64,000 nt of DNA from Actinomycetospora chiangmaiensis DSM 45062 (GTDB taxonomy: Bacteria > Actinomycetota > Actinomycetes > Mycobacteriales > Pseudonocardiaceae): positions 248,001 to 312,000 of the forward strand of contig NZ_KB903218.1 of assembly GCF_000379625.1 (NCBI RefSeq), read 5' to 3'. The notes beneath the pieces are model-generated. The model had not been told where the DNA came from and did no database searches. It saw only the letters and a program-made list of their open reading frames with translations. A program made the position numbers and the translations under genes. Numbering within the stretch: the first letter of the stretch is position 1; each line of letters begins with the position of its first letter. Below are positions 13,875-22,838 of this stretch, piece by piece.

Positions 13875-14116
13875 GCACCGACGAGATCCTCACCTGGGCC
13901 GGGGGCCACCTCGCCGACCTCCTCGGCGCCGACCCCGCCTCCCTCGACCCGCACGCCGACTTCGACCAGCTCGGCGTCGACTCCGCCCTCGCCGTCTCCC
14001 TGCTCCTGGAGATCGAGGCCCGCTACGGCGTGGACGTCCCCCCGGAGTCGCTGTTCGAGAACCCGACCCTGGCCGCGGTCGCCGCGACCGTCCACGCCGA
14101 GCTGGTCGCGGCGTGA
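13871..14116 (+). CDS. Acyl carrier protein
   Basis: 81 residues, ATG overlapping the desaturase stop. A single PP-binding domain with FDQLGVDSALAVSLLLEIE and the phosphopantetheine serine at residue 38. The size and acidic helical pattern are typical of discrete ACPs. It is flanked by a desaturase and a methyltransferase, both of which can act on carrier-bound chains, so it likely presents the fatty acyl group activated by the FAAL at 16965. Confidence 0.93.
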   Translation: MSTDEILTWAGGHLADLLGADPASLDPHADFDQLGVDSALAVSLLLEIEARYGVDVPPESLFENPTLAAVAATVHAELVAA

Positions 14117-14964
14117 CGTCCACCGCCGCGGCGGTCCGCCACCACTACGACGTCGGCAACGACTTCTACCGCCTCTGGCTCGACCCGGGGCTCACCTACT
14201 CCTGCGCCCTGCCCGAGGGTCCCGACGACGGGCTCGCCGCGGCCCAGGCGCGCAAGGTCGCCCTCCACCTCGACGCGGTCGGGCCCTGCCCGCGGCTGCT
14301 CGACGTCGGGTGCGGCTGGGGTGGGATGCTCGACGCGGCCGTGCGGCGCGGGACCACGACGGCCGTCGGCCTCACCCTGGCGCAGGAGCAGGCCGCGCAC
14401 GTCCGGGCCACCGCCCGCCCCGGCGTCGAGGTGCGCGTCGAGGACTGGACCGACCACGTCCCCGACGCGCCCTACGACGGCATCGTCTCGGTCGGCGCCC
14501 TCGAGCACTTCGCCCGTCCCGAGGACGACGACGGGCGCCGCGTGGGCCGCTACCGTGACTTCCTCGCCCGGTGCCGCGACTGGCTCGCGCCCGGCGGGGT
14601 GCTCTCGCTGCAGACCATCGCCTACGGGTCGATGGACCGCGCCGACGCCAGCGCGTTCATCCAGCAGGAGATCTTCCCGGCGGCCGACCTGCCGTCGCTG
14701 CTCGACCTCGCCGCCGCCGCCGACGGCCTCATGGAGATCCGGCGGCTGCGCGACGACCCGCTCGACTACGCCTGGACCTGCGAGCGGTGGGCGGCGAACC
14801 TGCGGGCGCGCCGGGCCGAGGCCGTCGCCCTCGTCGGCGAGGAGGTCACCGCCCGCTACGAGCGCTACCTGCGTCAGTCCGCGCTCGGGTTCCGGATGGG
14901 CCGCATCGGGCTGCTGCGCCTGGTCCTCGCCCCGCGGGGACGTGCCTGGACGGGGACCCGGTGA
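14113..14964 (+). CDS. Cyclopropane-fatty-acyl-synthase-like SAM methyltransferase
   Basis: 283 residues, GTG overlapping the ACP stop. It starts with VRHHYDVGNDFYRLWLDPGLTYSCA, the hallmark opening of the CFA synthase/mycolic acid methyltransferase family, followed by SAM motif I LLDVGCGWGG (62-71). The family transfers a methyl or methylene group from SAM to an olefin in a lipid chain. Directly after the desaturase and ACP, it probably modifies the newly made double bond. The homolog at 31816 occupies the corresponding place in the second operon. Cyclopropanation and simple methylation cannot be told apart from sequence here. Confidence 0.88.
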   Translation: MTSTAAAVRHHYDVGNDFYRLWLDPGLTYSCALPEGPDDGLAAAQARKVALHLDAVGPCPRLLDVGCGWGGMLDAAVRRGTTTAVGLTLAQEQAAHVRATARPGVEVRVEDWTDHVPDAPYDGIVSVGALEHFARPEDDDGRRVGRYRDFLARCRDWLAPGGVLSLQTIAYGSMDRADASAFIQQEIFPAADLPSLLDLAAAADGLMEIRRLRDDPLDYAWTCERWAANLRARRAEAVALVGEEVTARYERYLRQSALGFRMGRIGLLRLVLAPRGRAWTGTR

Positions 14965-16199
14965 CCGCGTCGGGGACCGTCCGGTTCAACCCCTTCGACC
15001 CGGGGTTCCGCGCCGACCCCTACCCGCACTACCGCGCCCTGCGCGAGCAGGCGCCGGTCCACCGCGCCCTCGGCCAGTGGGTGCTGACCCGCCACGCCGA
15101 CGTCACGGTCGTGCTCCGGGACCGGTCGACCTCGGTGGGCCTGATCCCGGACCTCGTCGACCGGCAGACCGAGCGGCTCGGCCCGGCCGCCCCCGTGGCG
15201 CCGGGGTCCCTCGCACGCATCGGGCGGCTCGCGCGCACCTCGCTGGTGTTCACCGACGCCCCCGGGCACGGGCGGCTGCGGGCCCTCACCGGCCGGGCCT
15301 TCGGCCCGCGCACGCTCGGCGCGCTGCGGCCGCGCGCGACCGCCGCGGCCCGCCGGCTCGCCACCGCCCTCCGGCTCGCGGGTGGGGGCGACGCCGTCGC
15401 GGATCTCGCCGCGCCGCTCCCGCTGGCGGTCCTCACCGACGCCCTCGGCCTGCCGCCCGCGCTGCGTGGCGACCTCGCCGCCTGGACCCACCGCATCCGG
15501 TTCCTGCTCGAGCCCGGCCTGCTCACCGCGGCCGACCTCCCCGACGTCGCCGCCGCCCTCGACGCCTTCGCCGCGACCCTGCACGAGGTCGTGGCCACCC
15601 GCCGTCGTGACCCGGGGGAGGACCTCCTGAGCGCCCTCGCGGCCGCCCGCACCCCCGACGGCGACCGGCTCGACGACGAGGAGCTCGTCCTCGTCGCGAT
15701 CATGACGTTCGTCGCCGGGCTCGAGACGACGGCGGCCCTGCTCGGCAACGGCCTGCACGCCCTGCTCACCCACCCCGACCAGGCCGCGCTGCTGCGGGCC
15801 GATCCACGGCGCCTCCCCGCCGCCGTGGCCGAGCTGCTGCGCTTCGACAGCCCCCTGCAGCTCACCCGGCGCGCCACCACGCGGGAGATCCCGCTCGCCG
15901 ACGCCGTCGTCCCCGGCGGCGCGCAGGTCCTGCTCTGCCTCGGCGCGGCGAACCGGGACCCGGAGGCGTTCGACGACCCCGACGTCCTCGACGTCACCCG
16001 CGCGCCCACGGCCCACCTCGCCTACGGCCGCGGGTTGCACGGCTGCGTCGGCGCCGCGCTCGCGAGCCTCGTCGCCGAGGTGGCGCTCCACGCCCTGCTC
16101 GTCCTCCCGGGCACGCTGCGGCTCGACGGCCCGGTGTCCTGGCAGGAGCACAGCCGGATCGTCCGGGGCGTCGCGCGCCTGCCGGTGGCGTTCCGGTGA
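14961..16199 (+). CDS. Cytochrome P450
   Basis: 412 residues, GTG overlapping the methyltransferase stop. P450 landmarks: I-helix oxygen-binding FVAGLETT, K-helix ExxR in ELLRFDSP, and the heme loop YGRGLHGCVG with the ligand cysteine at about 362. The first loop residue is Tyr rather than the usual Phe. A bacterial class I soluble P450 needing ferredoxin and reductase; no ferredoxin gene is adjacent. It probably hydroxylates or further oxidises the carrier-bound lipid made by this run. The stop overlaps the thioesterase start. Confidence 0.93.
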   Translation: MTASGTVRFNPFDPGFRADPYPHYRALREQAPVHRALGQWVLTRHADVTVVLRDRSTSVGLIPDLVDRQTERLGPAAPVAPGSLARIGRLARTSLVFTDAPGHGRLRALTGRAFGPRTLGALRPRATAAARRLATALRLAGGGDAVADLAAPLPLAVLTDALGLPPALRGDLAAWTHRIRFLLEPGLLTAADLPDVAAALDAFAATLHEVVATRRRDPGEDLLSALAAARTPDGDRLDDEELVLVAIMTFVAGLETTAALLGNGLHALLTHPDQAALLRADPRRLPAAVAELLRFDSPLQLTRRATTREIPLADAVVPGGAQVLLCLGAANRDPEAFDDPDVLDVTRAPTAHLAYGRGLHGCVGAALASLVAEVALHALLVLPGTLRLDGPVSWQEHSRIVRGVARLPVAFR

Positions 16200-16981
16200 G
16201 GAGCCGGCGCAGCTGGCTGCGGGTCCCCGACGCCGGGGCCCCGCTCACCCTGGTCTGCCTCCCGCACGCCGGGGCAGGCGCCTCGTCGTTCGCGCGGTGG
16301 CCCGCCCTGCTCGGCACGGACGTCCGGGTGGTGCGCGTCCAGCTGCCGGGCCGCGAGGAGGTGGCCGACGAACCCCCGGTCCGCCGGGTGGCGGAGGCGG
16401 TCGCCGGGCTCGGCCCCGAGGTCGCCCGGCTCGCGCTCACCGGGCCGGTGGCGCTCTACGGGCACAGCATGGGCGCGCTGGTCGCCTACGAGCTCGCCCG
16501 CGCCCTGGAGGCGGTCGGTCTCCCGCCGGTGCACCTGGCCGTGTCGGGTCGCCGCGCACCCCACCTGCCCCGGCGGTTCCCCCTGCTGCACCTCCTGCCC
16601 GACGCCGAGCTCCTCGCCGGCCTCGACGCCATGGCGCGCACCCCGGACGGCCCGCCACCGCCCGTGCGCACCCCGGCGGGCCGCCGCTACGCCCTGCGCG
16701 TGGCGCGCGCCGACCTCGAGCTCGGGGAGACCTACGCCCACCGGGAGCGGCCGGGTCTCGCCGTCCCGGTCTCCGCGTTCGTCGGGGAGCACGACCCGGC
16801 GGTGGACCGCGCCGAGACCCTCGCCTGGGGCCGGGTGACGGCCGGCCGCTTCCGGGCCCGCCGGCTGCCCGGCGGCCACCTGCTCGACGACGCCGCACGC
16901 GCCGCCCTGGTCGCCGGGCTGCGCGAGGACTGGGCCGTGCTCACCGACGCCGCGGAGGTCGCCGATGGCCGGCCCGCGTGA
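16196..16981 (+). CDS. Type II thioesterase (alpha/beta hydrolase)
   Basis: 261 residues. N-terminal VCLPHAGAGASSFARWP, the nucleophile elbow GHSMG with Ser at about 91, and a C-terminal GGHLL histidine near 228 form the catalytic set of GrsT/TesA-type thioesterases. These hydrolyse acyl chains from carrier proteins, either proofreading stalled synthases or releasing product. GTG overlaps the P450 stop and its end overlaps the FAAL start by 17 bases, so it is translated with them. Confidence 0.9.
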   Translation: MRSRRSWLRVPDAGAPLTLVCLPHAGAGASSFARWPALLGTDVRVVRVQLPGREEVADEPPVRRVAEAVAGLGPEVARLALTGPVALYGHSMGALVAYELARALEAVGLPPVHLAVSGRRAPHLPRRFPLLHLLPDAELLAGLDAMARTPDGPPPPVRTPAGRRYALRVARADLELGETYAHRERPGLAVPVSAFVGEHDPAVDRAETLAWGRVTAGRFRARRLPGGHLLDDAARAALVAGLREDWAVLTDAAEVADGRPA

Positions 16982-18620
16982 GGTCCTGCGTCGCCGCGCC
17001 CGCGAGACCCCCGACCGCCGGGCCTACGTCTTCCTCGACGAGCACGGGGCCGAGGTCGACGCGCTGACCGACGGCGAGCTCCACGCCCGGGCCCGGGGCA
17101 CGGCGGTGCGGCTGACCGCGCACGCCCGCCCCGGCGACCGCGCGCTGCTGGTGTTCGCCCCGGGCCTGGAGTTCCTGGTGGCCTTCTTCGCCTGCCTGGA
17201 GGCGGGGGTGATCGCCGTCCCCGTCGCGCCGCCCCGCCGCGGGCACGTGCAGGACGCGACGCGCCGCATCGTCGCGGACGCCGACCCCGCGCTCGTCCTC
17301 GCCGACGCCGCCACGACGACGGCGGCCCGGGCCGCCCTCGCGCCGCACCTGCGGTGGCTGAGGGTGGGCGGCGTCGCCGCGGGGCCGCCCGACGACGGGC
17401 CCGCGGACCCCGCGACCCCGGCGTTCCTGCAGTACACCTCGGGCTCGACCGCCGCACCGAAGGGCGTCGTCGTCACCCACGGCGCCCTCGCCGCCAACCA
17501 GGAGATGATCCGGCGCGCCTTCGGCCACGACGCGACGTCGACCTTCGTCGGCTGGGCCCCGCTCTTCCACGACCAGGGGCTGATCGGGAACGTCCTGCAG
17601 CCCCTGCACCTCGGCACGCTCGCCGTGCTCATGGCCCCGTCGACGTTCATCCGCCGCCCGCTCCTCTGGCCCGAGACGGTGTCCCGCTACCGGGCACGCA
17701 CCAGCGGCGGGCCCGACTTCGCGTTCGCGGCGTGCGTCGCGGCCGCCCGCCGCACGGGGCTCCCCGAGGGGCTCGACCTGAGCTGCTGGACGGTCGCCTT
17801 CGACGGCGCCGAGCCGCTGCGCCCGTCCACCCTCCGGGACTTCGCGACGACGTTCGCCCCCGCCGGTCTCGACCCCGGCGCGCTCTATCCCTGCTACGGC
17901 CTGGCCGAGGCCACGCTCCTGGTGACGGGCAGCCGGCCCGGTCGCGGCCCGCGGTTCCTCGACGTCGACCCCGACGCCCTCGCCCGCGGCCGCCTCCGGC
18001 CCGGGACGCGGACCCTCGTCGGGTCGGGGGAGGTGCTCCCGGGGGAGGAGGTCCGCATCGTCGACCCCGACACCGGAGCCCCCTGCGCCGACGGCGAGGT
18101 CGGGGAGATCCGGGTCGCGGGCGGGCACGTCACGGCGGGCTACTGGCGCAACCCCACGGCCACGGCCGCGACGTTCGGCGGCGGCGAGCTGCGGACCGGC
18201 GACCTCGGTGCGCTCGTCGACGGCGAGCTCTACGTCGTGGGCCGGCGCAGCGACGTCGTCGTCGTCCGCGGCCGCAACCACCACCCCGGCGACCTCGAGG
18301 CGACCGTGCTCGGCGCCCACCCGGCGCTCGCCCCGTGCGGCCCCGCGACGACGGCCGCTTTCGGCCTCCCCGACGACGAGGGTGGCGGCGAGCGGGTGGT
18401 CGTCGTCGGCGAGGTGCGCGACGACGCCGACCGGGACGGGATCGCCGGCGCGGTGCGCGCCGCGGTCCTGCGCGAGCACGACCTGGCGCTCGCGGCCGTC
18501 GTCCTCACCCGTCCCGGCGCCCTCCCGCGCACCAGCAGCGGGAAGATCCGTCGTCGGGCCGCCCGGGAGATGCACCTCGCCGGGGGCTTCCCGGCGCCCG
18601 GGGCGGCGCCGTCGGGGTGA
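16965..18620 (+). CDS. Fatty acyl-AMP ligase (FAAL)
   Basis: 551 residues. Adenylation motifs include LQYTSGSTAAPKGVVVTH and GWAPLFHDQGLIGNVLQP; the latter style is typical of FAALs, which adenylate fatty acids and hand them to an ACP rather than to CoA. C-terminal GRRSDVVVVRGRNHHPGDLE and a LPRTSSGKIRRRAA lysine motif are intact. It is the last gene of the + strand run and overlaps the thioesterase. It ends nine bases before the convergent SDR gene. A likely partner is the ACP at 13871. A paralog heads the operon at 34158-35897. Confidence 0.92.
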   Translation: MAGPREVLRRRARETPDRRAYVFLDEHGAEVDALTDGELHARARGTAVRLTAHARPGDRALLVFAPGLEFLVAFFACLEAGVIAVPVAPPRRGHVQDATRRIVADADPALVLADAATTTAARAALAPHLRWLRVGGVAAGPPDDGPADPATPAFLQYTSGSTAAPKGVVVTHGALAANQEMIRRAFGHDATSTFVGWAPLFHDQGLIGNVLQPLHLGTLAVLMAPSTFIRRPLLWPETVSRYRARTSGGPDFAFAACVAAARRTGLPEGLDLSCWTVAFDGAEPLRPSTLRDFATTFAPAGLDPGALYPCYGLAEATLLVTGSRPGRGPRFLDVDPDALARGRLRPGTRTLVGSGEVLPGEEVRIVDPDTGAPCADGEVGEIRVAGGHVTAGYWRNPTATAATFGGGELRTGDLGALVDGELYVVGRRSDVVVVRGRNHHPGDLEATVLGAHPALAPCGPATTAAFGLPDDEGGGERVVVVGEVRDDADRDGIAGAVRAAVLREHDLALAAVVLTRPGALPRTSSGKIRRRAAREMHLAGGFPAPGAAPSG

Positions 18621-18629
18621 GCGTCGGGC

Positions 18630-19325
18630 TCACCACGGCACCACCTGGTCGGTGTGGTCGAGGAACTGCAGGCCGGGCTCGCCGGCGTGCTTCTCGACGA
18701 CGTCGGCGACGCCGCGGGCGCTCTCGGGGACGGTGAGCCGTGCTCCCGGTCCGCCGAGGTCGGTCTGCACCCAGCCGGGGTGCAGGAGGAGCAGCGTCCG
18801 CGGGTCGTCGTGGTGGCGGGCGGCGTAGGACCGCATCAGCTGGTTGAGCGCGGACTTGCTCGCCCGGTAGACCTCGTGGCCGCCGCGGGTGTTCATCGTG
18901 AGGCTGCCCTGCCGGGACGACATCACCGCCACGGTCCCGGTCGGGACCACGAGCGGGCCGAGGCCCTCGACGACGCGGAGCGGGGCGAGCGCGTTGGTGA
19001 CCATCACCTCGACGAACTCCTCGGTCGGCACCTCCGCGACCGGTCGGTCCTCGCCCGTGATGCCCGCGTTGACGAAGAGCAGGTCGAGCGGGGTGCCCGC
19101 GAGCCGTGCGGCCAGCGCCCCGATCTGCTCGGGCACGGTCATGTCCAGGTGTTCGACGCGCACCCGTCCGGTCGTCCGGGCGAGCTCGGTGAGCGCCTCG
19201 GGCTCCCGGCCGCGCACCGTGGCGACGACCTGCCACCCGCGCTCGGCGAACTCGCGGGCGAGCGCGAGCCCGAGGGAGCGGGACGCCCCGACGACGAGGG
19301 CGGTCTTCCCGGTCAGTTCGGTCAT
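18630..19325 (-). CDS. SDR-family oxidoreductase
   Basis: 231 residues, ATG overlapping the MarR stop. Rossmann motif VGASRSLGLA near the N-terminus, NAG (VNAGITG), the catalytic Ser in SSRQG and YRASK are present, so it should be an active NAD(P)-dependent dehydrogenase. The sequence resembles short SDRs of unknown physiological substrate. It is translationally coupled to a MarR regulator, which suggests the pair responds to and transforms a small (often aromatic or lipophilic) molecule. The substrate is unknown. Confidence 0.85.
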   Translation of the reverse strand: MTELTGKTALVVGASRSLGLALAREFAERGWQVVATVRGREPEALTELARTTGRVRVEHLDMTVPEQIGALAARLAGTPLDLLFVNAGITGEDRPVAEVPTEEFVEVMVTNALAPLRVVEGLGPLVVPTGTVAVMSSRQGSLTMNTRGGHEVYRASKSALNQLMRSYAARHHDDPRTLLLLHPGWVQTDLGGPGARLTVPESARGVADVVEKHAGEPGLQFLDHTDQVVPW

Positions 19326-19795
19326 GTCGACTCCTCGGTGGCCGTCCGTCCGGGCCGGGCCCGGCGGTCGGCGAGTTCGGTCTCGATCCGGCGCAGGACC
19401 TCGACGACGGTGTCGAGCTCGGCGGGATCGGTGATGATCCCGGTGAGCAGGTCGCTCCAGATCCGCTGCAGCTCCCGCAGGTTCGCGTGGGCCCGGTCGG
19501 TGGGGTGGAGGTGGACGCGGCGGGCGTCGGCCGGATCGGGCACGCGGCGCACGAGGCCCTTGCGCTCGAGCCCGCGCAGCGCCCGGCTGAAGTTGCTCGA
19601 CACCAGCTGGGTGGCCGCGGCCGCGGCGCCGGCGGTGACGCCGGGTTCGCGGTCGATCACCCGCATCACGGCGCTCTCGAGCGGGGTCCACGACTGCCCC
19701 GCGAACGCCGGGTCCTTCGCCGCGTGGATCAGTCGTCCCACGGCGAGGATCCGGTCGGCGAGCTTGAACAGCCGCGCGGTCTCGTCCCCTGCCAT
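19322..19795 (-). CDS. MarR-family transcriptional regulator
   Basis: 157 residues. The winged helix spans about 35-105, with TPLESAVMRVIDREPGVTAGAAAAATQLVSSNFSRALRGLERKGLVRR followed by the DPADARRVHLHPT wing. ATG at 19795 lies 7 bases after a TACGAT -10 box (minus strand), so the mRNA is probably leaderless. A perfect TGACA-N2-TGTCA palindrome directly upstream of the -10 is a probable autoregulatory operator. Cotranscribed with the SDR gene. Confidence 0.9.
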   Translation of the reverse strand: MAGDETARLFKLADRILAVGRLIHAAKDPAFAGQSWTPLESAVMRVIDREPGVTAGAAAAATQLVSSNFSRALRGLERKGLVRRVPDPADARRVHLHPTDRAHANLRELQRIWSDLLTGIITDPAELDTVVEVLRRIETELADRRARPGRTATEEST

Positions 19796-19802
19796 GAAAG
19801 CT

Positions 19803-19820
19803 ATCGTATGACAGGTGTCA
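19803..19820 (-). promoter_or_regulatory. Leaderless -10 box and MarR operator candidate
   Basis: On the - strand, TACGAT (19803-19808) lies 7 bases before the marR ATG. Adjacent 19809-19820 is the palindrome TGACAGGTGTCA. The position suggests that a bound regulator would block RNA polymerase. Confidence 0.55.
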
Positions 19821-19831
19821 ACCGACAGGTA

Positions 19832-21071
19832 TCAGGCGTGGAGCCGCACCGGCAGGGTCGCGCGGCCGGCGACGAGCACCGTCGGCCGCCGTTGGCCCGG
19901 CCCCACCGGGGTCAGCGCGGGGAAGCGGCGGTGCAGCGCCGCCAGTGCGGTGGCCGCCTCGAGCCGGGCCAGCCCGGCGCCGAGGCAGTGGTGCGGGCCG
20001 TGGGAGAAGGCCAGGTGGGCCCGGGCGTTGGGCCGTCGGACGTCGAAGCGGTCCGGGTCGGGGAACACCGCCGGGTCGTGGCCCGTCGCGGCCACGTGCA
20101 CGAGCACCAGGGTGCCCGCGGGCACGGTCGTCCCCGCGATCGCCACGTCGCCCACCGCCCGCCGGGCCGCCCGCGTGACCGGGCCCTCCCGACGGAGCAG
20201 CTCGTCGACGGCGTCCGGCCAGCGCTCCGGCTCCGCGTCGAGGAGCGCGGCCTGGTCCGGGTGCGCGGCCAGGGTGACCGCGCCCGCGGAGACGAGGTGG
20301 GTGGTCGTCTCGAAGCCCGCGGCGAGCAGGAACATCGCCGTGACCACCAGGTCGTCGGCGTCGTCGGGGTCGCCGTCGGTCAGCGCGCCCAGCAGCCCCG
20401 AGGCGTGCCGGACCTCGTCGCGCAGCCACGCCGCGAGCGGCCGCCAGGTCGTCCTCGACGGCGGCGAAGCGTTCGAAGGTCAGCCCCGTGTCCAGCGCCG
20501 CGACGACGGACTCGCTCCATCGCGGCAGGTCGTCGGGCAACGGCGTGCGCAGCCCGAGCAATGCCGTGACCAGCCGCAGCGGGAGCGGGTGGGCGTAGTG
20601 CGCGACGAGGTCGACGACACCGTCGTCGTCCGCGGTCGCGGGCAGGTCGTCGAGGAGCTCGTCGGCGATCCGTGCGGCCTCGCCGGCCCACCGGGCGACC
20701 GCGCGCGGGGCGAAGGCGCGGGCCAGGCGGGCCCGGTGACGGGCGTGGTCGGCGCCGTCCAGCGCGATGAGGGACGGCCGGTGCTGCGGCCCGGGGGGCC
20801 CTCCGCCCGACGGCGGGTGGGGCATGGCGAGGGCGCGGGAGGCCAGGACCTCGCGGGCCACGTCGTGGTGGACGGTCACGAGCGTCCCCGGGAGGGCGCC
20901 CGGGGCGAAGGGACGGTGACGGCGGAGCTCGGCCCACGCCTGGTGCCGGCGCCCGGCGTCCGCCCCGTCGTCGGCGAGCACCGCGTCGGCCACCCCGGCG
21001 CGGGCCCGCCGCCGCACGGCGCCGCGGACGACGCCGTGCGAGGCGGCCCACCGGCGCCGGAGGTCGTTCAC
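19832..21071 (-). pseudogene. Cytochrome P450 interrupted by a one-base frameshift
   Basis: A P450 reads in one frame from GTG 21071 (VNDLRRRWAASHGVVRG, then LVTVHHDVAREVLASRALAMP) to about 20436. It then continues in the frame shifted by one base (LAAWLRDEVRHASGLLGALTDGDPDDADDLVVTAMFLLAAGFETT) to 19832. The second part has the I-helix AGFETT, ExxR region DELLRREGP and heme loop FSHGPHHCLG. The switch occurs in a GC-rich stretch, ctggcggccgctcgcggcg, and one surplus base explains it. Either the gene is broken or the base is a sequencing error. It is the last gene of the ABC importer operon (overlap with the permease) and is close to the P450 at 27782. Confidence 0.82.
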
Positions 21072-21877
21072 CGCAGCCCGGAGCGCACGAACGCGCTGAC
21101 CACCTGGCGCTGCAGGACGAGGTAGAGCGCGAACACCGGCAGGCAGGCGAGGCCCGACGCCGCCATCAGCGGGCCCCACCGCACGCCCTCGGTGCCGAGG
21201 AACCCGCGGATGCCGAGCTGGATCACCGCGCCGGATCGCTGCAGCACCATCGCCGGCCAGAAGTACTCGTTCCACGCCGTGACGAAGAGCAGGATCGCCA
21301 GGGCGGCCAGGGCCGGGCGCAGCACCGGCACCACGACCGTCCACAGCGTGCCCCACGAGCCGCGGCCGTCCATCCGGGCCGCCTCGAGCAGCTCGGCGGG
21401 GATCGAGCGCATGTGCGAGCGCAGCAGCAGCACCCCCACCCCGGAGAGCAGCTGGGGGAGCACCACGCCGGAGAGCGTGTTGAGCAGGCCGAGCTGGTAG
21501 AGCAGCACGTAGTTGGGCAGCATCGTCACCTGGAAGGGCACCAGCCAGGTCCCGATCATCGCGAGGTAGAGCAGCTTCTCCCCGCGGAAGCGGTACGCCG
21601 CGAACGCGTACGCGGCGAGCAGCGCCACGAGCAGCTGGCCGACCGCCACCGCGACCGCCACCAGCGTGGTGTTCGCGAGCAGCCCGAGCACGTCGAGCTC
21701 CCGGGCCGCCTCGCCGTAGCTCGCCAGCGACAGCGGCCAGGGCAGCAGCGACGTCTCGAACACGTCGTTCGGGCGGCGCAGCGACGTGGCGTACATCCAG
21801 TAGATCGGGAACACGCAGGCGAGCCCGACGAGCACGAGCACGACGTGGCCGCGCACCGCCCGCATCCGGTCGGTCAT
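21068..21877 (-). CDS. ABC sugar transporter permease (MalG/UgpE-like)
   Basis: 269 residues with about six hydrophobic segments. The cytoplasmic EAA loop reads EAARMDGRGSWGTLWTVVVPVLRPAL and docks the ATPase. It begins in typical form (VVLVLVGLACVFPIYWMYATSL). It forms the second membrane subunit of the importer with the permease at 21888. Typical substrates of this family are di/oligosaccharides or glycerol-3-phosphate; the actual ligand cannot be told. Confidence 0.92.
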   Translation of the reverse strand: MTDRMRAVRGHVVLVLVGLACVFPIYWMYATSLRRPNDVFETSLLPWPLSLASYGEAARELDVLGLLANTTLVAVAVAVGQLLVALLAAYAFAAYRFRGEKLLYLAMIGTWLVPFQVTMLPNYVLLYQLGLLNTLSGVVLPQLLSGVGVLLLRSHMRSIPAELLEAARMDGRGSWGTLWTVVVPVLRPALAALAILLFVTAWNEYFWPAMVLQRSGAVIQLGIRGFLGTEGVRWGPLMAASGLACLPVFALYLVLQRQVVSAFVRSGLR

Positions 21878-21887
21878 CAGGAGGTCC

Positions 21888-22838
21888 TCAGTCGTCGTGG
21901 AAGCTCAGGCGGTCGGACATCGTCACGAGCACCCACGCGACGGCGAGGAACACGACGAAGAAGACCAGTCCCGCGGCCGCGCCGTGGCCGGCGTCGAAGG
22001 ACCGGAAGCCGTACTCCCAGAGCAGGTAGTAGATGTTCGTCGTCGCCGTGCCCGGACCGCCCTGGGTGAGGGTGTCGATGAGCGGGAAGCTCCACTGGGC
22101 GGAGAGCAGCACGGTCATCAGGGTCAGGAACACCAGCGTGGGCGAGAGCAGCGGCAGCGTGATCCGCCACGTGATCTGCCGGGGCCGCGCGCCGTCGACG
22201 GCGGCCGCGGCCGCGTACTCGTCGTCGACCCCGGTCAGCCCGGCCGAGACGATGAGCGTGGCGAACCCGAGCACGTGCCAGCCGGTGATGACGATGATCG
22301 CCACCAGGGCGCCGTTCGCGTCGGCCAGCCAGTTGACGTGCAGTCCGAGGACGCGGTTGACGGCGCCCGAGCTCGGATCGAGCAGCCACTGCCACACCGC
22401 GGCGCTCGCCACGGGGGCGACGAGCATGGGCGCGAACACGAGCGCCTGGTAGACGCTGCGGGCCCGGCCGTGCACCTGGCGGGCGAGCAGCGCCACCACC
22501 ACCGGCACCACGATGGTGAACGGCAGCATGCCGACGATGATCAGCATCGTGACGCCGACCGCGTCGCCGAGCTCCGGGGCGGAGAGCACCTCGCGGAAGT
22601 TGGCGAGGCCGACCTCGGTGGCGGGCGAGGTGGGCAGCAGGTTCCACGAATAGGTCGAGAGCTGCACGGCCTGCAGCAGCGGGCGGTAGGTCCAGACGAC
22701 CAGCAGGGCGAGCGCCGGGGCGAGGTAGAGGTAGGGCGCGAGGGCCCGCAGGCGGCGCGGGAGCCGGCGGCGCCCGACCGTCGCCGGCTCCGGCGGCGCG
22801 GGAGCCGCCGGAGCCGGGACCTCGACGAGCAGGGTCAT
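21888..22838 (-). CDS. ABC sugar transporter permease (MalF/UgpA-like)
   Basis: 316 residues, ATG overlapping the stop of the binding-protein gene. A Pro/Ala-rich cytoplasmic start precedes six predicted transmembrane segments. The EAA-type loop is EYAAAAAVDGARPRQITWRITLPLL. It pairs with the MalG-like permease, with a ten-base gap between the genes. Confidence 0.92.
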   Translation of the reverse strand: MTLLVEVPAPAAPAPPEPATVGRRRLPRRLRALAPYLYLAPALALLVVWTYRPLLQAVQLSTYSWNLLPTSPATEVGLANFREVLSAPELGDAVGVTMLIIVGMLPFTIVVPVVVALLARQVHGRARSVYQALVFAPMLVAPVASAAVWQWLLDPSSGAVNRVLGLHVNWLADANGALVAIIVITGWHVLGFATLIVSAGLTGVDDEYAAAAAVDGARPRQITWRITLPLLSPTLVFLTLMTVLLSAQWSFPLIDTLTQGGPGTATTNIYYLLWEYGFRSFDAGHGAAAGLVFFVVFLAVAWVLVTMSDRLSFHDD

